Below, one piece after another: positions 54,457 to 63,171 of a DNA stretch of 64,000 bases. The notes beneath the pieces were generated by a model. That model made no database searches and was not told the DNA's origin. It was given only the letters and a program-made list of their open reading frames with translations. Where the stretch lies: contig NZ_BLXY01000003.1 of NCBI RefSeq assembly GCF_014193585.1, positions 372,001 to 436,000 on the forward strand, read 5' to 3'. Position 1 is the first letter of the stretch, and each line of letters starts with the position of its first letter. The translations under genes were made by a program, and so were the position numbers. The DNA is from Geomonas paludis (GTDB taxonomy: Bacteria; Desulfobacterota; Desulfuromonadia; Geobacterales; Geobacteraceae).

Positions 54457-55098
54457 TCAGGTTCTGGCGACAATCCCATCCTGAACGGCATGATTGACAA
54501 GTTGCGCGATATTGGTCACCTTGAGCTTCTTCATTACCTTGAGTCGGTATGTTTCGACGGTTTTGATACAGAGGTTCAATTCGTAGGCAATCTCCTTGCA
54601 GTTCTTGCCTGTGACCAACAGTCGATACGTCTGCTCCTCGCGCTGGGTCAGGTTGTAGCCCTTAGAGATGCTGCGCTCGTCTGTGAAGCCGGAAATTATG
54701 ATGTCGCTGAGGCGGTGGCTGAGGTAAGAGGAATGGCCGGCGACACAGCGTACCGCCGTTACCAGTTCATGAAAAGCCCACTCCTTGAGTATGAACGACT
54801 TAACCCCCAACTTCAGGGCTTCTACAACGTACTGCCTGTCGTTGTGCATGGTCAGGATGATAGTTTCGACGTGCGGCGCTCTTTCCATGATTCTGCTCGC
54901 CACCTCCGTGCCTTTCAACCCCGGCATGCTCAGATCCAAAACAGCGACATCCGGTAAAGTCTCCGAGGCGAGCTCCAGTGCCGAAAGGCCATCCTCCGCC
55001 TCAGCTACGACCGTCATGTCATGCTCACGCTCGAGCAGGGCGCGCATGCCTTCCCTGAACATGTGATGATCATCTGCCAATAAAATTTTGATGCTCAT
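54457..55098 (-). CDS. NarL/FixJ-family response regulator
   Basis: A 213-residue regulator. The receiver has ILLADDHHMFREGM, phospho-acceptor AVLDLSMP and ILTMHND. The C-terminal LuxR-type helix-turn-helix is LTQREEQTYRLLVTGKNCKE with IKTVETYRLKVMKKL. The ATG at 55098 (MSIKILLADDH) was chosen to give the standard start. It is divergent from the PAS/HisKA_3 kinase at 55315, the likely partner. Confidence 0.95.
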   Translation of the reverse strand: MSIKILLADDHHMFREGMRALLEREHDMTVVAEAEDGLSALELASETLPDVAVLDLSMPGLKGTEVASRIMERAPHVETIILTMHNDRQYVVEALKLGVKSFILKEWAFHELVTAVRCVAGHSSYLSHRLSDIIISGFTDERSISKGYNLTQREEQTYRLLVTGKNCKEIAYELNLCIKTVETYRLKVMKKLKVTNIAQLVNHAVQDGIVART

Positions 55099-55314
55099 AC
55101 CGCCCCCTCGTCGTATCAAAATTAAGTTTTTATTAATAAAACTACATAGACAAGTACCACAGGGGAAGAATCATGTCAATTTTGCGGCGCTTTCGGAGAA
55201 AATCGTGTTTCATCCCCACCAAGACCCGGACAGTACAAAGAGGTTGAATTATTATGAAAATATATTTACATTAGGCCAACATAACTCCAGCCAAGGAAAT
55301 GAGGTCGAGATACA

Positions 55315-56535
55315 ATGCCCACTGAATGCCTCCTTGATCAGGAAAAGGATTATACAGCAGTCGACAACACAAGCGTTCAACACCTCCTGACTCTGACCCG
55401 ACATATGCCTGCCGCCATCTTCCAATACCGGATATTCTCCGACGGCAGCAAAGAGATAACCTATGCGAGTCCGAGCATACAGGACATTTTCGGTGTTTCT
55501 CCAGGTGAGGTAAAGGCGGACGCCACCGCCCTATTCACCTACCTGCACGAGGAGGACCGCCAAGTGGTGCTCAGTTCCATCGACCATTGCAGTAGGAGCG
55601 GATTGCCGTGGTCACGCGAGTTCCGCATTGCCATTCCCAATCAGAAGCCGCGCTGGGTTGAAGCAGATGCTCAAGTACAGGTCTGTGAGGACCATGTCAT
55701 CTGGCACTGCCTGGCGCGCGACATAAATGAACGGATGGTGCTTGAAAACGAACTCCGCGAAGCCCAGGATTGCCTGATGGTTCTTGTCGAGGAGCGGACC
55801 GAAAAGCTAACCAAGGCGAATAAAAAGCTGGCCCGCCTGAATCAGGAGGTGCAGGCAGAAATCCAGGAGCGCATTGTTCTTGAACGCAAACTAAAAGACT
55901 CATACGACCTACTGTCCCAACTCACCGCAGACCTGGTGCAATCGGAAGAGCGGGAACGCCGTCGAATCGCAGTGGAACTGCACGATAACGTGGTACAGCA
56001 TCTTGCGCTGGGCAAGCTAAAACTCGATATGTCGCAGGAAGAGGGGGGACTCCAAACAGAACAGCTCCAGGTATTAAGCGACCTGATAGTCAGCGCGATG
56101 CATCAAATCAGGCGCGCCTGCAACGATCTCAGCCCTCCCCTGCTCTACGACCTTGGCGTAGTGCAGGCCATCGAGAGCCTGGGAGAACGGCTGGCTCGCG
56201 AACACCACTTTCATTTCGAGCTCTCGAGCAATATGAGTAAAATGAAAACATCAGAACAGTTACGCACGGTCCTGTACCAGACCGCCAGCGAACTGCTGAT
56301 AAATGCCGTAAAACACGCAAAAGCCAAAAACATCAAGGTCCGGTTGCACGCCAGGCAAAATCAGTTGCGACTTTCGGTGTTGGATGACGGGATCGGATTC
56401 CCGGCTTGTTATAGCAAGGGTTTCGGTCTTGCGCATATCAACCAGAGGATCGAGTGCTTCAAGGGGAACTTGTCTGTACGCTCCAAGCCCGGCAAGACGG
56501 CTGTAGCTGTCATCCTGCCGCTAGAAACACAGTGA
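55315..56535 (+). CDS. PAS-containing NarX/DesK-type sensor histidine kinase
   Basis: A 406-residue cytoplasmic kinase without membrane segments. A PAS domain spans about residues 30-145 (AIFQYRIFSDGSKEITYASP), a coiled coil about 150-205, and a HisKA_3 dimerisation domain follows with RRIAVELHDNVVQHLALGKL. An HATPase domain has ELLINAVKHAKAKNI and DDGIGF. The PAS may bind a small ligand or cofactor not identifiable here. It is divergent from the NarL-type regulator, matching the usual pairing of HisKA_3 kinases. Confidence 0.94.
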   Translation: MPTECLLDQEKDYTAVDNTSVQHLLTLTRHMPAAIFQYRIFSDGSKEITYASPSIQDIFGVSPGEVKADATALFTYLHEEDRQVVLSSIDHCSRSGLPWSREFRIAIPNQKPRWVEADAQVQVCEDHVIWHCLARDINERMVLENELREAQDCLMVLVEERTEKLTKANKKLARLNQEVQAEIQERIVLERKLKDSYDLLSQLTADLVQSEERERRRIAVELHDNVVQHLALGKLKLDMSQEEGGLQTEQLQVLSDLIVSAMHQIRRACNDLSPPLLYDLGVVQAIESLGERLAREHHFHFELSSNMSKMKTSEQLRTVLYQTASELLINAVKHAKAKNIKVRLHARQNQLRLSVLDDGIGFPACYSKGFGLAHINQRIECFKGNLSVRSKPGKTAVAVILPLETQ

Positions 56536-56538
56536 ACA

Positions 56539-56970
56539 TTAAATATCCAATGCCACCTTACCAGTTTGGTTTGTGACATAGCCGTTTTGCATAAGAAAGA
56601 GTCTGAATTCTTGGTTAGTACTGCAGAAGTGCTGCACCATCCAGCTTTCCAGGAAAGACACCAATCCCTTACTTACCGCCTCTCCCTTCATGAAAGCCGT
56701 CCTATATGATGTAACCCGGGCGACGAAGGCATCGTGCTCCTCTTTATGGAGGCCTGCCCCTGCGAAGGCAAGTCTCGTCATCCAATCCTCTTCGCACCTG
56801 AAGTGGCACATGCTCAACGTCAACAGCGCCGTCAGCAAGGCGACCATGCCTTCACCGGAGCAGGTCGCCTCGGCATCTATTATGTGCAGCAGTTTGAAGA
56901 GAAGTTGATGGTTGTCGTCCAACTGCTTCAACCCTACAGACAGTTGTGAACTCCACTGTGGCAAGACCAT
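56539..56970 (-). CDS. Bacteriohemerythrin-like protein with one altered iron ligand
   Basis: A 143-residue single-domain hemerythrin, a non-haem di-iron oxygen-binding protein. Ligands seen are His in LDDNHQLL, His and Glu in CHFRCEED, two His in LHKEEHDAF and His in VQHFCSTNQEF. The last position, normally Asp (HxxxxD), is Asn. Six of seven ligands remain. The ATG at 56970 follows AAGGAG. The leader carries a GEMM-I riboswitch and terminator, so expression should respond to a cyclic dinucleotide. Confidence 0.9.
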   Translation of the reverse strand: MVLPQWSSQLSVGLKQLDDNHQLLFKLLHIIDAEATCSGEGMVALLTALLTLSMCHFRCEEDWMTRLAFAGAGLHKEEHDAFVARVTSYRTAFMKGEAVSKGLVSFLESWMVQHFCSTNQEFRLFLMQNGYVTNQTGKVALDI

Positions 56971-56982
56971 GAGCAACTCCTT

Positions 56983-57034
56983 AAAAAAAACAAGCCGAGG
57001 CCGATATATCTGTAGATATTTCGGCGTCCCGGCT
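56983..57034 (-). terminator. Riboswitch-controlled terminator ahead of the hemerythrin gene
   Basis: On the minus strand AGCCG...GCCGAAATATCT pairs with GATATATCGGC...CGGCT, followed by TTGTTTTTTTT. The left arm is also the 3' part of the aptamer, so the two folds exclude each other. Confidence 0.88.
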
Positions 57035-57096
57035 GTCTCGTGGAGACCCTGTGGGCTTTCCGTCCCACCCTCGCGGATGGTTTAGTTTTGTCGTCT
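57020..57096 (-). ncRNA. GEMM-I cyclic-dinucleotide riboswitch, cGAMP-type (GEMM-Ib)
   Basis: The minus strand reads ACAAAACTAAACC, then ATCCGCGAGGGTGGGACGG, AAAGCC, a GGGTCTC/GAGAC stem and AGCCGGGACGCCGAAA. This is the GEMM-I fold with GCGA tetraloop and its receptor. The position that is G20 in c-di-GMP-I aptamers falls in an all-A run (ACAAAAC), so A, the change that marks 3',3'-cGAMP sensing in Geobacter. Ligand class is inferred from alignment by memory. The fold is clear. Confidence 0.88.
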
Positions 57097-57185
57097 ATCT
57101 ATGAAGGAAAAATATGTGGACTCACAATTAGTACATTCTGCTTTTTTAGTCAACATTTTTTAATGCAAATGTCGTCATTGTAACA

Positions 57186-57632
57186 TTAAAACCTGTCGAG
57201 AGCCCGTCTCTGTGCCCTGCCCTGCTCCAACCGCTTCAGGAAAATTTGAACCATCGTGTTGTCCAGTTCGTAAAACAGTGCTGCAAAGTCGATAGGTTTG
57301 CGGAAATAGCCGGCACAACCTGTGTTTTTGCACATCCTTATCGTCTGTTGGTCATCGTACGCCGAAAGGAAAACGATGGGGCCAAGGTAACCTTCCCTGA
57401 CGATCTCCTCCGCCAGTTGAATCCCGCTTACGTATGGCATGCATATGTCGAGGATGAAGAGGTCAGGATTGAACTGCCTGGTCTTGACTAATGCATCAAA
57501 TCCGTTTTCTGCATGTAGTATCTTGTGCTTGGGATAGTTGATCCTGAACATGTGGCCGAACATGTTACTCACTTCAATATCGTCATCAACATGAAGAACC
57601 GTCATCAGGCAGAGATCTTTTACTTTTGCCAT
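57186..57632 (-). CDS. Stand-alone receiver-domain response regulator
   Basis: A 148-residue CheY-like protein. It has VLHVDDDIEVSNMF (acidic pocket), phospho-acceptor LFILDICMP, VFLSAYDD and FRKPIDF, followed by a short helical tail (KRLEQGRAQRRALDRF). There is no output domain. The ATG follows GGAG. It is about 90 bases downstream of tadC on the same strand and may be part of pilus control, though the base composition suggests the edge of the AT-richer region. Confidence 0.92.
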   Translation of the reverse strand: MAKVKDLCLMTVLHVDDDIEVSNMFGHMFRINYPKHKILHAENGFDALVKTRQFNPDLFILDICMPYVSGIQLAEEIVREGYLGPIVFLSAYDDQQTIRMCKNTGCAGYFRKPIDFAALFYELDNTMVQIFLKRLEQGRAQRRALDRF

Positions 57633-57723
57633 GACATAGCTCCATCCATCTGTTCGACATGCGCCCAGACTCCTTAGCTACTTGCAGGCATCAAAAGGGG
57701 ACAGGTGCAAAGCCTGCGAAGTT

Positions 57724-58635
57724 TCAGTGCTTGAACAGTTTGAGCGCCCTGAAAAAAGCCGGCGCCAGCATCACCACCAAGAGCCCGGGGAAAATGCAAA
57801 ACGTTAGCGGGAAAAGCATTTTGACTGCGGTTTTGGCTGCTCGTTCCTCTGCAAGTTGTTTTCTCTTGGTGCGCAGCGAGTCCGAGTAGATCCGCAAGGT
57901 CTTGCCAAGGCTCGTACCGAGTTTATCCGTCTGCACCAGCATCGAAACCAGGGCTTTTATGTCATCCACCGCGGTCCTTTCAGCAAGCCCCCTGAGCGCC
58001 TCGGGCCGAGGCCTCCCTGCGCCGATCTCGAGTATCACGATATCCAGCTCTTTAATCAGAGGGCAGTTTTTGTCCTGGAAATTTTCGACTGTCTTGACCA
58101 GGGCAGCGTCCAGCCCCAGGCCGGCTTCGACGCAGATGGTCAACAGGTCGAGCACGTCGGGCAGGGCATGAAAGATAGCCGTTTTGCGGGCGCTCGCCCG
58201 GTGATCAAGCCAGAGGGTAGGGAGAAGATACCCTGCAATGGCAAGAGAGAGGGTGATAATGATCGAAGTGCCACTGGCCACAGTGCCACGAGGTAGCGCC
58301 AAAAGCACCAGGTATCCGGCAGCAAAGGCCATGGCCAGGACCACCTTGGCACCCAGAAAAGCGAAAACGGCTTCCTTTTTATAGCCTGCTGCGGTGACTG
58401 TCTCACGAAATAGGTGCAGTGCGCTTGATTTCCCTTGCAGCCGCGTGCCTACGCTGGCCAGCGCGCTCTGCCATTTTTCCGGCTCCGCCACCAATGACGG
58501 CGTGTCATCCTTGACCGGAATAAGTTTGGACAGCCGGTTGCGCAAGGCCTCCCGCCTGCTCAGCAAAGGGTACAATAGCGCGCCGACCAGGGCCGTCACG
58601 CTGACGAAGATCGAAATCATGATAAACGTGAGCAT
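57724..58635 (-). CDS. tadC: Flp/Tad pilus inner membrane protein TadC
   Basis: A 303-residue type II secretion F-domain protein of the TadC class: an N-terminal helix, two central helices (about residues 90-140), the T2SSF motif LPDVLDLLTICVEAGLGLDAAL and a C-terminal helix (PLTFCIFPGLLVVMLAPAFF). With TadB it forms the membrane platform for pilin assembly. It starts 12 bases after the tadB stop, with AGGGGGG at good spacing. Confidence 0.95.
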   Translation of the reverse strand: MLTFIMISIFVSVTALVGALLYPLLSRREALRNRLSKLIPVKDDTPSLVAEPEKWQSALASVGTRLQGKSSALHLFRETVTAAGYKKEAVFAFLGAKVVLAMAFAAGYLVLLALPRGTVASGTSIIITLSLAIAGYLLPTLWLDHRASARKTAIFHALPDVLDLLTICVEAGLGLDAALVKTVENFQDKNCPLIKELDIVILEIGAGRPRPEALRGLAERTAVDDIKALVSMLVQTDKLGTSLGKTLRIYSDSLRTKRKQLAEERAAKTAVKMLFPLTFCIFPGLLVVMLAPAFFRALKLFKH

Positions 58636-58647
58636 TTTGCGACCCCC

Positions 58648-59598
58648 CTAGATGGATATGTTGACGATCCTCCGGATCATCAGGTACCCCGCGACCTGTC
58701 CCAACACCGCAGCGCCAAGCAAGTACTGGCAGATTCCCTCCGTGAAAAATACGTCCAGGTAGCCTGGTCGAAGCAGGTAGAACACCACGAACATCGCCGC
58801 TGGCAGGGCGACAAGTATGTGCCCGGAGATACGCCCCTCCGCAGTAAGAACGTCGACCTGCCTGCGTATCTGCAGCCGGGCCCTGAGCGTGTCTGCCAGC
58901 TTGTCGAGAATCTCGGAGAGGTTGCCACCGGACTCCCTGTTGATCCGGATGATGGTGATGAAAAAGTTGAAGTCCGGACTTTCAATCTTTGCCTTAAGCG
59001 ACAGCAGGCACTCGACCATCCTGACGCCGAGTTTTTGCTGCTCGTACGCCTGCCTGAACAGCCCTCCCACCGGCTCCGGCAGTTCCTGCCCCACCAGTTC
59101 CACCGCAGCCGCCAGGGAGTGCCCTGCCCTCAGGGAGCGGGACACCATGGTGAGAGCATCAGGCAACTGTTCGGCAAAGAGCTCGTTGCGCCGGTGTTTG
59201 GCCTTAACGATATAGGCAAAGGGAAGCGCGCCAAAGGCAAGCGCCGCCAGGAATGCGGCGGCCATGCTTTCTTTCCAGATGTACAAAACAACGAACCCGG
59301 TAACCCAGGCCATTACCACCAGTAGCAGAAACTGCGTTGTCGAAAGCTGAACCCCGGAGAGGTCCACCTGCGTCTTTATGGACCTCGTTATCGGCAGACG
59401 TGCCAGTACCTGCTCGACCACAGTAGTCTCGCGCAGCAGCGCATAATCGGATCCCTCATCCCGGACGCCTGCGCTCACGGCCAGCTTCCGGACCCTGCGC
59501 CTTATCTGATGCGCCTGCCTTGTCGCCCGCACTGCCGCTACCAGTGGGAACGTGCCGACAAAAACACTGATGAAGACCAGCAGCAAGGTCACCCTCAT
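58648..59598 (-). CDS. tadB: Flp/Tad pilus inner membrane protein TadB
   Basis: A 316-residue T2SSF-domain protein. It has LPDALTMVSRSLRAGHSLAAAVELV with the later FFITIIRINRESGGNLSEIL, and hydrophobic segments at both ends and in the centre. It partners TadC. The ATG at 59598 follows GGGGGG and starts three bases past the tadA stop, so translation is coupled. Confidence 0.95.
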   Translation of the reverse strand: MRVTLLLVFISVFVGTFPLVAAVRATRQAHQIRRRVRKLAVSAGVRDEGSDYALLRETTVVEQVLARLPITRSIKTQVDLSGVQLSTTQFLLLVVMAWVTGFVVLYIWKESMAAAFLAALAFGALPFAYIVKAKHRRNELFAEQLPDALTMVSRSLRAGHSLAAAVELVGQELPEPVGGLFRQAYEQQKLGVRMVECLLSLKAKIESPDFNFFITIIRINRESGGNLSEILDKLADTLRARLQIRRQVDVLTAEGRISGHILVALPAAMFVVFYLLRPGYLDVFFTEGICQYLLGAAVLGQVAGYLMIRRIVNISI

Positions 59599-59600
59599 CA

Positions 59601-60914
59601 CTACCCCCCTTGGAAAATGTTCTGCTGCAGAGTGAACCCGTGGGTCTTCAGGTGGTCTGCAAAACGGGGCCGGACACCGGTGGTATGGAATCGGCCCTGC
59701 ACCCGCCCCGCTTCGTCCACCCCGGTTTGCTGAAAGCAGATGATGTCCTGCATAGTGATGGTTTCGCCTTCCATTCCGATTACTTCCGCAAACTTGACGA
59801 TCCTGCGGGTGCCATCCGGAAACCGCACCAGGTGGATGATGATGTTGATGGCCGATGCGATTTGTTCCTTGATGACCCGGTCCGGCAGTTCCATGCCCGC
59901 CATCATGACCATTGTCGAAAGCCGTGACAAGGCGTCGCGCACCGTGTTGGCGTGAATGGTGGAAATGGAGCCGTCGTGCCCGGTGTTCATGGCCTGCAGC
60001 ATATCCAGTGCTTCCCCGCCACGCACCTCGCCCACTATGATCCGGTTCGGGCGCATGCGTAACGCGTTGCGTACCAGGTCGCGCTGATTCACTTCACCGG
60101 TACCTTCTATGTTTGCCGGGCGAGTTTCCAGCCGCACCACGTGGTCCTGTTTCAATTGCAGTTCGGCCGAGTCCTCGATGGTGATTATGCGTTCACTTTC
60201 CGGGATGAATTCGGAGATGACGTTGAGCAGCGTGGTCTTGCCGGTGCCAGTGCCACCACAGACCAGGATGTTCAGTCGCGTTTTCACGGCCCCCTCGATG
60301 AGGGCCGCCAACCGGTGGTCGAGCGTTCCCAACTCGATGAGGTTGGTCATCCTGAGCGGCACCGTCCCGAACCGCCGAATGGAGAGGGCCGGCCCGTCCA
60401 GTGCCAACGGCGGAATGATTGCGTTGACCCGGGAGCCGTCGGGCATGCGGGCATCGACGAAGGGGGATGACTCGTCGATTCTTCTTCCCACCCGGGTAAC
60501 GATGCGCTCGATGATCTGTAGCAGATGCGTATTGTCGCGAAAGGTTACAGTGGTCTTTTCCAGTTTGCCGTTGCGCTCGATGTAGGTGCTGAAGTAGTTG
60601 TTCACCAGAATATCCGATATGTCGGGGGAACTCAGCAGCGGCTCAAGAGGACCATACCCGAAAGTCTCGTGCTGCACCTCCATGACGAGCCTCTCCTTTT
60701 CCTGCTTGCTTAGTGGTACTCCTTCCTCGACGATGAGTTTCTCAATCACAGCGCCGATCTCGCCTTCCAACTCACCGCTTCTCAAGAGCTCAAGTTTAGT
60801 CAGGTCTATTCGATCTATGAGCAGGCTGTGGATACGGCTTTTCAAATCCTGGAAGGAAAGCGGTGCACGGTGCGGTGACAGTGCATGATTTGTTTGATAG
60901 CTGGTAAAGACCAT
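59601..60914 (-). CDS. tadA: Flp/Tad pilus assembly ATPase TadA (CpaF)
   Basis: A 437-residue hexameric secretion ATPase that powers pilus assembly. Its CpaF-type features are [20 protein letters not shown], Walker [14 protein letters not shown], the Asp-box [11 protein letters not shown], Walker [17 protein letters not shown] and the His box [17 protein letters not shown] precedes the ATG. It lies in the tad operon between tadZ and tadB. Confidence 0.97.
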   Translation of the reverse strand: MVFTSYQTNHALSPHRAPLSFQDLKSRIHSLLIDRIDLTKLELLRSGELEGEIGAVIEKLIVEEGVPLSKQEKERLVMEVQHETFGYGPLEPLLSSPDISDILVNNYFSTYIERNGKLEKTTVTFRDNTHLLQIIERIVTRVGRRIDESSPFVDARMPDGSRVNAIIPPLALDGPALSIRRFGTVPLRMTNLIELGTLDHRLAALIEGAVKTRLNILVCGGTGTGKTTLLNVISEFIPESERIITIEDSAELQLKQDHVVRLETRPANIEGTGEVNQRDLVRNALRMRPNRIIVGEVRGGEALDMLQAMNTGHDGSISTIHANTVRDALSRLSTMVMMAGMELPDRVIKEQIASAINIIIHLVRFPDGTRRIVKFAEVIGMEGETITMQDIICFQQTGVDEAGRVQGRFHTTGVRPRFADHLKTHGFTLQQNIFQGG

Positions 60915-60924
60915 ATGCCCTCCA

Positions 60925-62073
60925 TTACGGTGCGGTTTTGGCGTTGGCCTTTTCCGGGCACAACAGCCGGGCCAGTTGGTCCATCGATTTACTGAAAGGC
61001 GACTTGGGGAGACAGCGGATCACCGGCGTCCCCCTGGTTATGGCCACCCTAAGGTCGGCGTAGCTGTTGGGTAACACGTGAAGAGCCCTGGTCCCCATCA
61101 CCTTCTCGGCATCCGTCACCTTGATTTCGTCTCTGGGAAGGTGCCTGTTCACCACCAATTTAACCCGTTCCGGACCATGCCCTTCGCCCGCCAGCGCGCG
61201 CAGGTAGCGTTGCCCGGTCCTGAGGCCGGGGATGTTCAGCACTGTTGTGAAGAGCACGCGGTCCGACAACTCGAAGGCGGCAAGATTTTTTTCAGAGAGC
61301 TCGCCGCCGGTGTCGATGACTGTGTAATCGAAACAGGTACGGAGCAGGGCAAGCGTCTCCTGGATCAGACCGGGACCGATCCGGCTCGCCTCCCTGGGCT
61401 GATCAGGGCCGTCCAAAATCTCGACACCGCAACTGTGCGGCATCATGATGCTCTTCAGGAAATTCGCGTCGACCTGTCCGGCCTTGGGCACCATGCAAGC
61501 CATGGTGTAACGGGGCGTCAAATCCAGATACGCGCTGACATCGGCGCCGCAAAAGTTCAGGTCCATCAAGGCGGTGCTGTATCCCCTAACTGCCAGCGTC
61601 GCGGCCAGATTAACAGCTACGGTGGTGGTGCCTACCCCGCCTGAAGGGTGATACACCGCAAAAATCTCTCCCTTGTGGCCGACGGAACTACTCGACACGG
61701 CGTGAGACTTGGCGACTTTTCTGACCGCATCGGCAAGCTCGGAGGCCGAGACAGGTCTGCTCAAGTATTCGCTGGCCCCCGCCCTGATCAGCTTGAGAAT
61801 CCACTCCGGACTGAGCGTGGCGCTGCTTACAAAGGTTGCACTGTTCGGGCAGCGCGAGAGCAGGAACTCCGTTTCCTTGGCTCCCCTTTCCAGGTCCTTG
61901 ACCTCCAGAAGGACTATGTTGGGGTGGCAGGTCTGAATGTCCTGCAGTCCTTCCTGCAGTGTCCTGGCGGCCCCCAACAGGCGCACGTTGTCAGCCATGC
62001 TGCCCAGCATCTGCCTGATGTGGGCCGTAGCATCCGCATCGCTGTCAACCACATAAGCCGTTACTTGTTTCAT
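60925..62073 (-). CDS. tadZ: Flp/Tad pilus localisation protein TadZ (CpaE)
   Basis: A 382-residue protein with an N-terminal receiver-like domain ([34 protein letters not shown]) and a C-terminal ParA/MinD-type ATPase with deviant Walker [16 protein letters not shown]. The receiver has Glu (LLEVKD) at the place of the phospho-acceptor Asp, as is usual in atypical CpaE receivers. It positions the Tad apparatus at a pole. It is 10 bases upstream of tadA. Confidence 0.94.
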   Translation of the reverse strand: MKQVTAYVVDSDADATAHIRQMLGSMADNVRLLGAARTLQEGLQDIQTCHPNIVLLEVKDLERGAKETEFLLSRCPNSATFVSSATLSPEWILKLIRAGASEYLSRPVSASELADAVRKVAKSHAVSSSSVGHKGEIFAVYHPSGGVGTTTVAVNLAATLAVRGYSTALMDLNFCGADVSAYLDLTPRYTMACMVPKAGQVDANFLKSIMMPHSCGVEILDGPDQPREASRIGPGLIQETLALLRTCFDYTVIDTGGELSEKNLAAFELSDRVLFTTVLNIPGLRTGQRYLRALAGEGHGPERVKLVVNRHLPRDEIKVTDAEKVMGTRALHVLPNSYADLRVAITRGTPVIRCLPKSPFSKSMDQLARLLCPEKANAKTAP

Positions 62074-62103
62074 GCGAAGGTTCCTTTCTTGATCAGGGCG
62101 CTT

Positions 62104-63171
62104 CTACTGCACCAAGACCGGCAGGGTCAAGGCGCCGGAGAAGGGGCCGCCTGGCGTGGCCCCCGGGGGGGTGGTGGAAAACCCGATGAAATGGCCATAG
62201 ACGGCCTTGTCACTTCCGCCGACAGCCGTGTCGATGTGAAAAGTTGCGAAACCTGTTATCTGAAGTTCTCCTTTGGAGGAGAGTGGGTCGCTGCCGTCAC
62301 TGGTGTAGGTGTTGACTACGGCCATGATGACGTCCTTTCCTCCTTCCGGGAGCCAGTTGGTCAGTATGGGGCTGTAGGCAGCGGCCTTGGCGCCCGGTTC
62401 TATAAAAATGTAATCTCCGGTTGCCAGCGTGCCCGAATTGCCTTCGTACATGAGATCCCTGAGAGTGTCGGTATCGCTGGCGCCGGTTTTAAACGAGGTC
62501 CACTGACCTGAGTAGCAGTTCGGCCCCCCGGGCCCATAAGGGCCATAGATCTTTATCGTCGGCGGAGGGTCCGGCAGAGGGTTCTGTTTGAAGTAGGAAT
62601 CGGTCATGCAACTGGAGAGTGCCATGGGGAAAAGCCCTCCCGGGGGCATGGCGCTGGGCGCGCCCTTTACTGCGACAGCGGGCCGTGAACCAACTGCAGT
62701 CTCTGGCTCTTTGAACAACTGCATGAAGAAATTGGCCACCGGGCCGCCGTTGTTTCCCGCCGAGCGGGAGGCCACAACCCTGACCGCAGGAACATCATGT
62801 GCGGTAGGAGCAGCCAGGGTCGTCGACTGCAGCGTATGGCTGCTCATGTTCCAGTACCCGACCTCGACTACGGCGTCTTTGAGCGCGATGTTGTCCGAGC
62901 GGTTTTCCGTGATCATCTGCTCGGCCTGCAGGCGGGCCACGTCCCACTGCAGCACTGGAAGCTCGGTGGGATCCGTGGGCACCGTGTAGAGGTGATAGGC
63001 TCCTTTCAAGGCCGCGGCATCGGCGGCGTTTTGCAGTTCAGTGCGCACCTTGAAAAGGCGCCCAGTGTCCACTGCCAATCCCAAAAAACCGAACAGGAGC
63101 ACCACCAGGATGGCCACGTAGATCAGCACCATCCCCTTCTCGTTACGACCTACTTGGGCAGGGGTATCCAT
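62104..63171 (-). CDS. TadG/TadE-like pseudopilin-type Flp pilus protein
   Basis: A 355-residue protein with a basic N-terminus, one helix (GMVLIYVAILVVLLFGFLGL) and VDTGRLFKVRTELQNAADAAALKGA, the hallmark of TadG/TadE N-terminal segments. The extracytoplasmic part is Pro/Gly-rich and beta-like (YGPYGPGGPNCYSGQ). It is a minor pilus or surface component. Its ATG overlaps the secretin stop by 22 bases. I see no separate TadE or flp pilin gene in the window. Confidence 0.88.
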   Translation of the reverse strand: MDTPAQVGRNEKGMVLIYVAILVVLLFGFLGLAVDTGRLFKVRTELQNAADAAALKGAYHLYTVPTDPTELPVLQWDVARLQAEQMITENRSDNIALKDAVVEVGYWNMSSHTLQSTTLAAPTAHDVPAVRVVASRSAGNNGGPVANFFMQLFKEPETAVGSRPAVAVKGAPSAMPPGGLFPMALSSCMTDSYFKQNPLPDPPPTIKIYGPYGPGGPNCYSGQWTSFKTGASDTDTLRDLMYEGNSGTLATGDYIFIEPGAKAAAYSPILTNWLPEGGKDVIMAVVNTYTSDGSDPLSSKGELQITGFATFHIDTAVGGSDKAVYGHFIGFSTTPPGATPGGPFSGALTLPVLVQ

